Source of the DNA: Actinomycetota bacterium
GTDB lineage: Bacteria > Actinomycetota > UBA4738 > HRBIN12
Direction: 5' to 3'
Assembly (NCBI GenBank): GCA_004366195.1
Contig: ML214217.1
Location: 3,241 to 9,597 of the forward strand
Length of the DNA: 6,357 nt
The translations under genes and the position numbers were made by a program. This document shows, in pieces, positions 1-5,955 of this stretch. Under the pieces are notes generated by a model that saw only the letters and a program-made list of their open reading frames with translations, searched no databases and was not told the origin of the DNA. Numbering within the stretch: position 1 is the first letter of the stretch; each line of letters opens with the position of its first letter.

Positions 1-1
1 G

Positions 2-1081
2 ACCACGGCGGTGGTGACGCTCGTGATCGCGGTGACCAAGTTCACGCACGGCGCGTGGGCGGTCCTCGTCTTCGTCCCGATCGCGATCGTCGTGCTGATG
101 CGGATGAACCGACGCTACGTCGAGGAGGGTGTGGAGCTCGAGCCCCTCGAGCCCTTCCCCGCGGGCACGGCGGAGCCCCCCGTCGTCGTCCTGCTCGTCG
201 ACGCGCTGGACCGCAAGACCCTCCACGCCGTGCGGTACGCGAAGACCGTGCGGACCGGCTCGGTGCGCGCGCTCCACGTCGAGCGCGATCCGCGCGCGAC
301 GGCCGAGCTCGAGGAGCTGTGGCATCGGACCATCGTGGACATCCCGCTCCACGTGATCCGCGGGTGCCCCGACCCGGCGAGCGGGGTCGCCGGATACCTG
401 GCCTCGCTGCCCGCGGACACCGACGTGAACGTGATCCTGCCGGGACCGGCCGTGCCGGGCCCGCTGGAGCGGCTCCGCCGCTGGCGCGCGGGGGCCGCCC
501 TGGCTCGGGCCCTCCTCCCGTGGCCGAACGCCCGGATCACCCTCGTCCGCGACCATCCGGGCCCGGGCCATGCCCTCACCACGGAGAGCGGGGGCGTATC
601 ACGGCTACGTGTGCTCCCTCGGCTCCGGCACGACGTCGTGGTTCCCGTGGACCGGCTCGACCGCGCCACGATCCGGGCGATCCGCTACGCCCTGTCCCTC
701 GGCGCGACCGACGTGCGCGCCGTGCACGCCGCCGCCGATCCGAACCAGCTGGAGCCCCTGATCGTCCGCTGGATGGAGCTGCGGATCCCCGTCCCCCTGG
801 ACGCGATCGAGTGCTGGGACCGGGACGTGGCGCGAGCGCTCGAGCGGTACGTGGTCGAGCTGATGGACCACACGCGGGAGATCACGGTCGTGATGGCTCG
901 CCGCGACCACCCCACGCTCCGGCAGCGGATCCTCCACGACCGGACGAGCCGACGGATCGCGCGCGCCCTCGGCGGGTACGAGCACGTGGACCTGTGCGTC
1001 GTGCCCTTCGAGGTGGGCGCGGGCCACCCTTCCCTCGCAGGGGCGAGCCCGGTCCGGACACGGGCACGAGCAGCGGGGTAA
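2..1081 (+). CDS. KimA/APC-type permease, C-terminal part with two Usp-like domains (5' truncated)
   Basis: The frame is open to the left edge, so the start and most of the membrane domain lie outside; 359 residues remain. The first 30 or so are hydrophobic and contain the KFTHGAW signature, which I associate with the last membrane segment of APC-superfamily permeases of the KimA/KUP-like type. The rest is a cytosolic tail with two alpha/beta Usp-like repeats (about 176-553 and 626-1018). They align with each other: VDALDRKTLHAVRYA matches VDRLDRATIRAIRYA, and IPLHVI matches VPLDAI. KimA of Bacillus subtilis is a K+/H+ symporter with a Usp-like cytosolic domain. Similar actinobacterial proteins are usually annotated as amino acid permeases. 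The next gene, ceoB, starts 12 bases downstream, so K+ uptake is the better guess. The substrate is inferred; the fold assignment is fairly secure. Confidence 0.8.
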   Translation, partial: TTAVVTLVIAVTKFTHGAWAVLVFVPIAIVVLMRMNRRYVEEGVELEPLEPFPAGTAEPPVVVLLVDALDRKTLHAVRYAKTVRTGSVRALHVERDPRATAELEELWHRTIVDIPLHVIRGCPDPASGVAGYLASLPADTDVNVILPGPAVPGPLERLRRWRAGAALARALLPWPNARITLVRDHPGPGHALTTESGGVSRLRVLPRLRHDVVVPVDRLDRATIRAIRYALSLGATDVRAVHAAADPNQLEPLIVRWMELRIPVPLDAIECWDRDVARALERYVVELMDHTREITVVMARRDHPTLRQRILHDRTSRRIARALGGYEHVDLCVVPFEVGAGHPSLAGASPVRTRARAAG

Positions 1082-1093
1082 CCTTCCTGCCGC

Positions 1094-1753
1094 ATGAAGG
1101 TCGTCATCATGGGCTGCGGGCGCGTGGGCATCCTCCTCACCCAGGAGCTCTGTCGCGCCGGCCACGAGGTCTCGGTCATCGACAAGAACCCGAGCGCCTT
1201 CGACCGTCTGCCCCCCGACTTCAAGGCCAAGACCGTGGTGGGCTACGGGTTCGACCGGCAGATCCTGGAGGAGGCCGGGATCAAGGAGGCGGACGCCTTC
1301 CTCGCCGTGTCCAACGGCGACAACTCGAACATCGTCTCCGCCCGGGTCGCCCGCGAGCACTACCACGTGCCCCACGTCATCGCACGGATCTACGACCCGA
1401 CCCGTGCCGACATCTACGAGCGCCTGAACATCCCGACCGTCTCCACCACCCGCTGGGGCGTGAAGCAGATGATCCTCATGCTCACCCACCCGCGCGAGGA
1501 GATCCGGGAGAGCCTGGCCGGCGGGGACCTCTTCCGCATGCGGATCGAGGTCCCGCCCCACCTCGTCGGCAAGCCGGTCTCGCGCCTCGCCGTGGAGGGT
1601 CGGATCCTCGTCGCCGGGGTCGACCGAGGGGGCTCCGGGTTCATCCCCGTACCGTCCAGCACCTTCCAGGGCGGCGACGTCGCCCACCTCATCGTCCACA
1701 AGGACGCGCTCGAGCTCCTCGACGAGCTCCTCGCGCCGATCGGGGAGCACTGA
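1094..1753 (+). CDS. ceoB: TrkA-family potassium uptake regulator (RCK protein), CeoB type
   Basis: This 219-residue protein has one RCK module, the cytosolic gating subunit type of Trk/Ktr potassium systems. The N-terminal Rossmann part (about 1-125) shows the dinucleotide loop GCGRVG at 7-12 and an acidic residue, D30, at the end of the second strand, as expected for NAD(H) or adenine nucleotide binding. The segment SNGDNSNI (73-80) is typical of the family. The C-terminal RCK_C part (about 140-215) carries PPHLVGKPVSRL and ends with strands and a helix. The gene begins 12 bases after the permease stop with no clear Shine-Dalgarno, which suggests coupled translation. It overlaps the next gene by one base. 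It closely resembles mycobacterial CeoB from memory. Short TrkA proteins usually work as pairs, and the partner here is the adjacent gene. Confidence 0.93.
   Translation: MKVVIMGCGRVGILLTQELCRAGHEVSVIDKNPSAFDRLPPDFKAKTVVGYGFDRQILEEAGIKEADAFLAVSNGDNSNIVSARVAREHYHVPHVIARIYDPTRADIYERLNIPTVSTTRWGVKQMILMLTHPREEIRESLAGGDLFRMRIEVPPHLVGKPVSRLAVEGRILVAGVDRGGSGFIPVPSSTFQGGDVAHLIVHKDALELLDELLAPIGEH
1742..1747 (+). promoter_or_regulatory. Ribosome binding site of ceoC inside the end of ceoB
   Basis: GGGGAG lies within the last ceoB codons, five bases before the ATG at 1753. With the TGATG stop/start overlap (1751-1755) it supports the ATG start chosen for the second TrkA gene. The in-frame open stretch upstream of this ATG is a shadow of ceoB and the permease gene. 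Confidence 0.6.
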
Positions 1754-2469
1754 TGCGGATCGTCGTGGCGGGCGCCGGCGCGGTGGGGCGACACCTCGCC
1801 TCCGACCTTCGCCGTCGCGGGCACGAGGTGGTCCTGATCGAGCAGGACCCGCGGCACCTGGAGGCCGCCGCCGAGGCGGCCCCGGACGTCGAGTTCGTCC
1901 TCGGCGACGCCTGCGAGCCCTGGGTGCTGGAGAAGGCCGACCTCCGCACCGCCGATGTCGTCGTGGCGGCCACGGGGGACGACGAGGACAACCTGGTGAT
2001 CTCGCTCCTCGCCAAGCAGGAGTTCGGGGTGCCGCGCACCCTGGCCCGCGTGAACCACCCGCGGAACGAGTGGCTGTTCAGCGAGCAGTGGGGCGTGGAC
2101 CAGGCGGTCTCGATCCCGAACCTCATGGCGGCCCTGGTCGAGGAGGCGGTCACCGTCGGCGACCTCGTCCGGCTGCTCCGGCTGGAGCGGGGCAGGATCG
2201 CCCTCGTGGAGATGACGATCCCCGAGGGCTCGCCGAACGCGGGTCGCCCACTCTACGAGCTCCGCCTGCCGACGGACTCGGCCATCGTCGCGATCCTGCG
2301 GGAGGGACACGTCGTCATCCCGCAGCCCGAGACGGTCATCGCCGCCGGGGATGAGGTCCTCGCGCTGGCCTCCGCCGACGCGGAGCCGGCGCTCCGCCTC
2401 GCCGTCGTCGGCGAGGGCATGCCGGGGGGGACGCCCGCCGAAGAGTCGGGCGGGACCGGCGCGATCTGA
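1753..2469 (+). CDS. ceoC: TrkA-family potassium uptake regulator (RCK protein), CeoC type
   Basis: This is the second single-module RCK protein, 238 residues. The Rossmann half (about 1-125) has the loop GAGAVG at 7-12 and acidic residue E30. It also has GDACEPWVLEKA (51-62) and ATGDDEDN (73-80), typical of TrkA N-terminal domains. The RCK_C half (about 150-218) has GSPNAGRPLYELRLP and a final TVIAAGDEVLALA strand. The last 20 or so residues are Gly/Glu-rich and probably disordered. The ATG overlaps the ceoB TGA and has a GGGGAG site. It probably forms a hetero-assembly with CeoB on the cytosolic face of a K+ transporter. The only transporter gene beside it is the KimA/APC-like permease. The stop codon sits in the loop of a perfect inverted repeat. 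Confidence 0.93.
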   Translation: MRIVVAGAGAVGRHLASDLRRRGHEVVLIEQDPRHLEAAAEAAPDVEFVLGDACEPWVLEKADLRTADVVVAATGDDEDNLVISLLAKQEFGVPRTLARVNHPRNEWLFSEQWGVDQAVSIPNLMAALVEEAVTVGDLVRLLRLERGRIALVEMTIPEGSPNAGRPLYELRLPTDSAIVAILREGHVVIPQPETVIAAGDEVLALASADAEPALRLAVVGEGMPGGTPAEESGGTGAI

Positions 2470-2488
2470 CCCGACCGCGCCGGTCCCG
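2451..2488. terminator. Perfect 13-bp inverted repeat at convergent gene ends, probable bidirectional terminator
   Basis: CGGGACCGGCGCG at 2451-2463 is the exact reverse complement of CGCGCCGGTCCCG at 2476-2488, with a 12-base loop that contains the ceoC stop codon. It lies between ceoC and the convergent secreted-protein gene ending at 2500. No T-run follows on either strand, so it would be an I-shaped (tail-less) terminator of the kind often proposed in GC-rich actinobacteria. Structure is seen; function is inferred. Confidence 0.7.
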
Positions 2489-2499
2489 ATCCCCGGCGC

Positions 2500-3159
2500 T
2501 CAGTGCTTCGTGTGACCGTTCGCCTTGCCGTGGCCGTTGCCGTGCTCGGAGGTCGGCCCGTGCCCGCCGCCGTTGCCGTGCGGCTCGCAGCTCTTGCCGG
2601 GGCACGACGCCGCCTCGGTCTCGACGCCGACCGTCCCTCCGTCGTCGCCCACGCTCTCCTCGGCGTCCTCGCTCTCCTCGGCGTCCTCGCTCGGAGGCTC
2701 CTCCGCGGGAGGCTGCTCCGAGGCGTGCTTGGCCAGGTTGGCCATGAGGTGGTCGAGGGCGTTGGCGAGCCCCGGGTTCTCCGGATGGAGCGCGAGCAGC
2801 GCCTCGTGGCGGCAGATCGCGTTCTCCAGACCGGTCAGCTCCACGCAGGCGGAGAAGTCCGGAGCCGCCGAGCCGTCCTCGACGTCGCCCTCGGGGGAGG
2901 AGGTCTCGGTGGGGCTCGGCGAGGGCGAGGGCGACTCGGTCGGCTCCGGGGAGACGGTCGGCTCCGGCGAGACCTCGGGCGAGGGCGACACCTCGGGCGA
3001 GGGCGACACCTCGGGCGAGGGCGACACCTCGGGCGAGGGCGAGACCTCCTCCGTCGGCTCGACGTCGAAGGCCGCACGGAAGCCCGGGGTGGCCGAGGCC
3101 ACGGTGCCGGCGACGATCACCGTCGCGAGCGCCGCCATGAGGGTTCGCAGGAGCTTCAC
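2500..3159 (-). CDS. Secreted Pro/Ser/Glu-repeat protein with two Cys pairs and His-rich tail, function unknown
   Basis: I do not recognise a named family for this 219-residue protein. The GTG start gives a signal peptide: basic KLLR, a hydrophobic core to about residue 20, and a likely cleavage after ASA at 21-23. An internal ATG (residue 8) would lose the basic residues. Residues 38-61 are four exact EVSPSP hexapeptides, followed by EVSPEP, TVSPEP and a Ser-Pro stretch to about 91, which looks like an extended stalk or wall-spanning linker. A compact helical part (about 101-146) has C105 and C116 and the segment HPENPGLANALDHLM. Next come an acidic SEDAEE repeat (157-169), a second Cys pair in CPGKSC (186-191) and a Gly/Asn/His tail with six His in the last 26 residues, possibly metal-binding. 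No membrane anchor or LPXTG motif is visible. Periplasmic or cell-surface location is inferred. Confidence 0.72.
   Translation of the reverse strand: MKLLRTLMAALATVIVAGTVASATPGFRAAFDVEPTEEVSPSPEVSPSPEVSPSPEVSPSPEVSPEPTVSPEPTESPSPSPSPTETSSPEGDVEDGSAAPDFSACVELTGLENAICRHEALLALHPENPGLANALDHLMANLAKHASEQPPAEEPPSEDAEESEDAEESVGDDGGTVGVETEAASCPGKSCEPHGNGGGHGPTSEHGNGHGKANGHTKH
2653..2688. repeat. Two exact tandem copies of an 18-base unit
   Basis: GCTCTCCTCGGCGTCCTC occurs at 2653-2670 and again at 2671-2688. On the minus strand it encodes the acidic SEDAEE-type repeat of the secreted protein. It is an in-frame coding microduplication, separate from the EVSPSP repeat. Confidence 0.85.
2972..3043. repeat. 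Four near-identical 18-base tandem repeats encoding EVSPSP
   Basis: The unit ACCTCGGGCGAGGGCGAC is repeated at 2972-2989, 2990-3007 and 3008-3025 exactly. A fourth copy at 3026-3043 differs only in the last base. Two more diverged units lie towards 2936. Identity at the DNA level, not only the protein level, indicates recent expansion by slippage or unequal recombination. The unit length is a multiple of three, so copy changes keep the frame. Confidence 0.9.
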
Positions 3160-3177
3160 GCGAGAGGTATCGGCACG

Positions 3178-3201
3178 GGACTAGTCAGACTTGACTAGTC
3201 C
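3178..3201. promoter_or_regulatory. 10-bp perfect inverted repeat made of two GACTAGTC palindromes
   Basis: GGACTAGTCA (3178-3187) is the exact reverse complement of TGACTAGTCC (3192-3201), with a 4-base loop. Each arm contains the self-complementary octamer GACTAGTC (3179-3186 and 3193-3200), so the site is both a hairpin and a pair of 8-bp palindromes with centres 14 bases apart. It starts one base after the OB-fold gene stop and ends 18 bases before the secreted-protein GTG. It is clearly richer in A/T than its surroundings. It may terminate the hppA-OB-fold transcript (no T-run follows) or be an operator for the next gene. Confidence 0.6.
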
Positions 3202-3202
3202 G

Positions 3203-3571
3203 TCACGCGGTGAACTCGAAGCTCGGGTTCACCATCCGGCGGCCGTGGCGGTGCTCCCCGATGACCCCCTCCACCACGAGTCGGCTCCCGAGGGTGAGAC
3301 CGGGGATCGTCCGGCGGCCCATCCAGAGCACGGAGAGCTCGCCGCTCCCGTCCGAGAGCACGGCCTCCAGGGCCTCGAGGCCGTGCTCGGGGTGCACGGT
3401 GATCCGCTTCACGACCCCGGCCACCCGGACGCGCGTCCGCGTCGGCGCCTCGGCGATCCGGACGGTGCCGGGGACGGACGACGCCCAGGCGAGGATCTCC
3501 TCGCGCAGCCGCTCCTCGTCGCTCTCGGTGACGCGATGGAGGAAGCGCCGGACCCCCTCGAGCACCCCCAT
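3203..3571 (-). CDS. Small OB-fold nucleic-acid-binding-type protein (Rv2694c-like)
   Basis: This 122-residue protein has a short charged helical start (1-32) and a beta-rich OB-fold part from about residue 45. The tail is the most recognisable region: LSVLWMGRRTIPGL (79-92), then LGSRLVVEGVIG, and finally NPSFEF. This matches my memory of the actinobacterial OB-fold protein encoded near ceoB/ceoC in mycobacteria (Rv2694c), so synteny supports the call. No catalytic residues or partner domains are visible, and the ligand (RNA, DNA or protein) is unknown. The ATG is 13 bases after the hppA stop with no clear Shine-Dalgarno, so translation is probably coupled to hppA. The double palindrome follows its stop codon. 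Confidence 0.82.
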   Translation of the reverse strand: MGVLEGVRRFLHRVTESDEERLREEILAWASSVPGTVRIAEAPTRTRVRVAGVVKRITVHPEHGLEALEAVLSDGSGELSVLWMGRRTIPGLTLGSRLVVEGVIGEHRHGRRMVNPSFEFTA

Positions 3572-3584
3572 GCCGACCGGGAGG

Positions 3585-5843
3585 CTACCCGGTGGGCGCC
3601 GGCTCGCGCTCGACGGCCTCGACCATCCGCTCCCTCCGCCGAGCCTTGGAGACCCACACCGCCGCCGCCACGATCGCCGCCGCCGCCACGCCGACCACGA
3701 TCCGCACGGCGGTCTGGTCGCTCCAGTCCACCACGAGGGCGGCGATCAGCAGGGAGACGAGGTTCATCACCTTGATCAGCGGGTTCAGGGCCGGGCCGGC
3801 GGTGTCCTTGAAGGGGTCGCCCACCGTGTCGCCGATGACCGCCGCCTTGTGCTGGTCCGAGCCCTTGCCGCCGTAGTGGCCCTCCTCGATGTACTTCTTC
3901 GCGTTGTCCCAGGCGCCCCCGGAGTTGGCGAGCATCACGGCGAGCAGCTGGCCGGTGAGGATGGCCCCGGCGAGGAACGCGCCGAGGGCCTCGGCCCCGA
4001 AGGCGAACCCGACGAAGACGGGGGAAAGCACGGCGAGGAGCCCGGGGGTCGTGAGCTCGCGTAGGGAGGTCTTCGTGCAGATGTCCACGACCCTCGCGTA
4101 ATCCGGCTTCTCCTCGAAGGTCATGATGCCCGGATGCTCGCGGAACTGGTTCCGCACCTCCACCACCACCTGGGCGGCCGCCCGCCCCACCGCCCGGATC
4201 GCGAGCGAGGAGAACAGGAACGCCACCGCGCCCCCGATCAGGAGCCCGACGAGCACCTCCGGCCGGTCCACGCGGATGCCGAGGAACTCGTAGCCGGCCT
4301 CCTTCAGGGCCTCCTCGAAGGATCCGAACAGCGAGGTCGCCGCGATCACCGCGGTGGCGATCGCCATGCCCTTCGTGATGGCCTTCGTGGAGTTGCCCAC
4401 AGCGTCGAGGCTGCCGAGCACCTGCGCCGGCCGCCCCTCGAACTCGCCCGACATCTCGGCGATGCCCTGGGCGTTGTCCGAGACCGGCCCGTACGTGTCC
4501 ATGGAGACGATGACCCCGACCGTCGTGAGCATCCCCATGCCGGTCAGGGAGATGAAGTAGAGGGCCTCGGCCGTGGTGTCGCCGAGCAGGAAGGCGCCGG
4601 CCACGGCCGCGGCGATGACGAGGATGGCCCACACCGTCGACTCGAGGCCGACGGCGAAGCCCGACAGGATGGTCGTCGCCGGGCCGGTCTGGGTGGCCTC
4701 GGCGATCTCCCGGACCGGCTTGTACTTCGTGTCGGTGAAGTACTGCGTGAGGATCTGGATCACGCTGGCGAGGATGAGTCCGAACAGGACCGCCACCGCC
4801 GGCCGCAGGTCCTTCATGTAGATGCCGGCGATCACGAAGACGGCCGCGGCCGAGATCGCCGCCGAGATGAAGAAGCCGCGGTTGATGGCCTTCATCCCGT
4901 GCTCGTCGTCGCTGCGGGGCGTGACGGACACGATCCCGATGATCGAGGTCACCACGCCGACGGCGCGGACGAACAGGGGGAACATGACCCCGGCGATCGC
5001 GCCCACCTCGGAGCCCGCGTAGGCCGCCGCCCCGAGGATCAGGGAGGCGACGAGCGTCACCTCGTAGGACTCGAACAGGTCGGCGGCCATCCCCGCGCAG
5101 TCGCCCACGTTGTCGCCGACGTTGTCGGCGATGACCGCCGCGTTGCGCGGGTCGTCCTCGGGGATCCCCTGCTCCACCTTGCCCACGAGGTCGGCGCCGA
5201 CGTCCGCCGCCTTCGTGTAGATGCCGCCGCCGACGCGCATGAACATCGCGAGCAGCGCGCCACCGAACCCGAACCCGACCAGGACGCTCGTCGCGTCCTC
5301 CTTGTAGACGAGGAGGATGGCGGTGGCGCCGAGGAGACCGAGCCCCACCGTGAACATGCCGGCGACCCCGCCGGCACGGAACGCGATCCTCAGGGCCCGC
5401 CGCAGCCCGCTCTCGCGGGCCGCGTTGGCCGTGCGTACGTTGGCACGGACCGCGAGCCACATCCCCGCGTAGCCGGTCACGGCGGAGAACCCTGCGCCGA
5501 GGATGAACGCGAGCGAGCGGCCGAGGCGGATGAACAGGTCGCCGTGGCTCGCCTCCTTCGGGACCGGCAGGGCGAAGAACAGGACGACGGTGAGGATGCC
5601 GAGGAAGATGCCGAGGGTGCGGAACTGGCGGTTCAGGTAGGCCTTGGCCCCCACCTGGATCGCCGCGGCGATCTCGCGCATCTTCGGCGTGCCCTCCGGC
5701 GCCGAGAGGACCTCGCGGACCAGGTAATAGGCGAAGACCAGGGCGAGGACGGCGATCGCGAGCACCACCCACAGCGCCCTGTCCTCGAAGGCGCCGAAGA
5801 CGGCCCGGATCGGACCGCCCTCCTGAGCCAGGATCCCGAACAA
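3585..5843 (-). CDS. hppA: Membrane-bound proton-pumping pyrophosphatase, K+-independent type
   Basis: HppA hydrolyses pyrophosphate to phosphate and uses the energy to pump H+ across the cytoplasmic membrane. The 752 residues fit the family (about 650-800, roughly 16 membrane helices). The PPi/Mg-binding motifs are intact: DVGADLVGKVEQGIPEDDPRN (214-234, last residues shared with the next loop), then IADNVGDNVGD (238-248), DNAQGIAEMSG (456-466) and GDTVGDPFKDTAGPALNP (671-688). The helix containing GNSTKAITKG (483-492) has K487 and T490. These are the Lys/Thr pair that marks K+-independent, H+-pumping enzymes; K+-dependent ones have Ala and usually Gly there. Loop variants RNAAVIADN and GDCAGMAAD occur in actinobacterial homologues as I recall. 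The start codon is TTG (5841-5843), supported by an ideal AGGAGGT. The gene probably shares a transcript with the OB-fold gene. Confidence 0.97.
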   Translation of the reverse strand: MFGILAQEGGPIRAVFGAFEDRALWVVLAIAVLALVFAYYLVREVLSAPEGTPKMREIAAAIQVGAKAYLNRQFRTLGIFLGILTVVLFFALPVPKEASHGDLFIRLGRSLAFILGAGFSAVTGYAGMWLAVRANVRTANAARESGLRRALRIAFRAGGVAGMFTVGLGLLGATAILLVYKEDATSVLVGFGFGGALLAMFMRVGGGIYTKAADVGADLVGKVEQGIPEDDPRNAAVIADNVGDNVGDCAGMAADLFESYEVTLVASLILGAAAYAGSEVGAIAGVMFPLFVRAVGVVTSIIGIVSVTPRSDDEHGMKAINRGFFISAAISAAAVFVIAGIYMKDLRPAVAVLFGLILASVIQILTQYFTDTKYKPVREIAEATQTGPATTILSGFAVGLESTVWAILVIAAAVAGAFLLGDTTAEALYFISLTGMGMLTTVGVIVSMDTYGPVSDNAQGIAEMSGEFEGRPAQVLGSLDAVGNSTKAITKGMAIATAVIAATSLFGSFEEALKEAGYEFLGIRVDRPEVLVGLLIGGAVAFLFSSLAIRAVGRAAAQVVVEVRNQFREHPGIMTFEEKPDYARVVDICTKTSLRELTTPGLLAVLSPVFVGFAFGAEALGAFLAGAILTGQLLAVMLANSGGAWDNAKKYIEEGHYGGKGSDQHKAAVIGDTVGDPFKDTAGPALNPLIKVMNLVSLLIAALVVDWSDQTAVRIVVGVAAAAIVAAAVWVSKARRRERMVEAVEREPAPTG

Positions 5844-5850
5844 CGTTGGA

Positions 5851-5857
5851 ACCTCCT
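5851..5857 (-). promoter_or_regulatory. Strong Shine-Dalgarno setting the TTG start of hppA
   Basis: On the minus strand AGGAGGT lies seven bases before TTG (5843-5841). It is the best ribosome binding site in the window, and it fixes the start at a rare TTG codon; no ATG or GTG in that frame is better placed. Confidence 0.85.
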
Positions 5858-5896
5858 CGGTCGAGCGTCGGGGGAAGCGAGGCCCGCCCGGCGCAG

Positions 5897-5915
5897 CCCG
5901 GGCCGCGAGCCCGGG
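5897..5915. repeat. 7-bp inverted repeat in the hppA leader
   Basis: CCCGGGC (5897-5903) pairs with GCCCGGG (5909-5915) around a 5-base loop, immediately downstream of the TATACT box on the minus strand. It could form a hairpin near the 5' end of the hppA mRNA, or be a binding site overlapping the transcription start. Such short GC palindromes also arise by chance in DNA of this composition. Confidence 0.4.
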
Positions 5916-5917
5916 GA

Positions 5918-5923
5918 AGTATA
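5918..5923 (-). promoter_or_regulatory. Probable -10 box (TATACT) of the hppA transcript
   Basis: TATACT on the minus strand closely matches the sigma-70/SigA -10 consensus and stands in a very GC-rich gap between fluC and hppA, about 75 bases before the hppA start. No convincing -35 hexamer is found 16-18 bases upstream (about AGGTCGC), as is common for actinobacterial housekeeping promoters. It implies hppA can be transcribed independently of fluC, with a leader of about 65-70 bases. Confidence 0.5.
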
Positions 5924-5955
5924 GGAGGAACCCAACGGCCGCGACCTGCGGATCT

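Noticed and set aside
55..1752. Long in-frame upstream extension of ceoC, and a minus-strand frame at 605-1750
   Set aside because: Both are shadows of the permease and ceoB genes. ceoC has a clear ATG with a ribosome binding site at 1753, followed at once by its Rossmann motif.
2936..3043. CRISPR-like array
   Set aside because: The 18-base units are directly tandem with no spacers, and they encode an in-frame hexapeptide repeat.
2503..3198. Plus-strand open frames opposite the secreted-protein gene
   Set aside because: They are Arg/Leu/Gly-rich low-complexity translations. The minus strand has a signal peptide, repeats in register and Cys pairs, and its end fits the convergent terminator.
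4134..5924. A 596-codon open frame on the plus strand opposite hppA
   Set aside because: Its composition (Arg, Asp, Glu, His and Gly-rich with no domains) is what an antisense frame gives in GC-rich coding DNA. The minus strand encodes an intact pyrophosphatase with all its motifs.
5844..5955. Fluoride (crcB) riboswitch in the hppA leader
   Set aside because: The fluC-hppA pairing made this worth checking, but the minus strand here lacks the conserved GGCGATG-like start and the CTGATG-type 3' segment of the fluoride aptamer. Only a short GC hairpin is seen.
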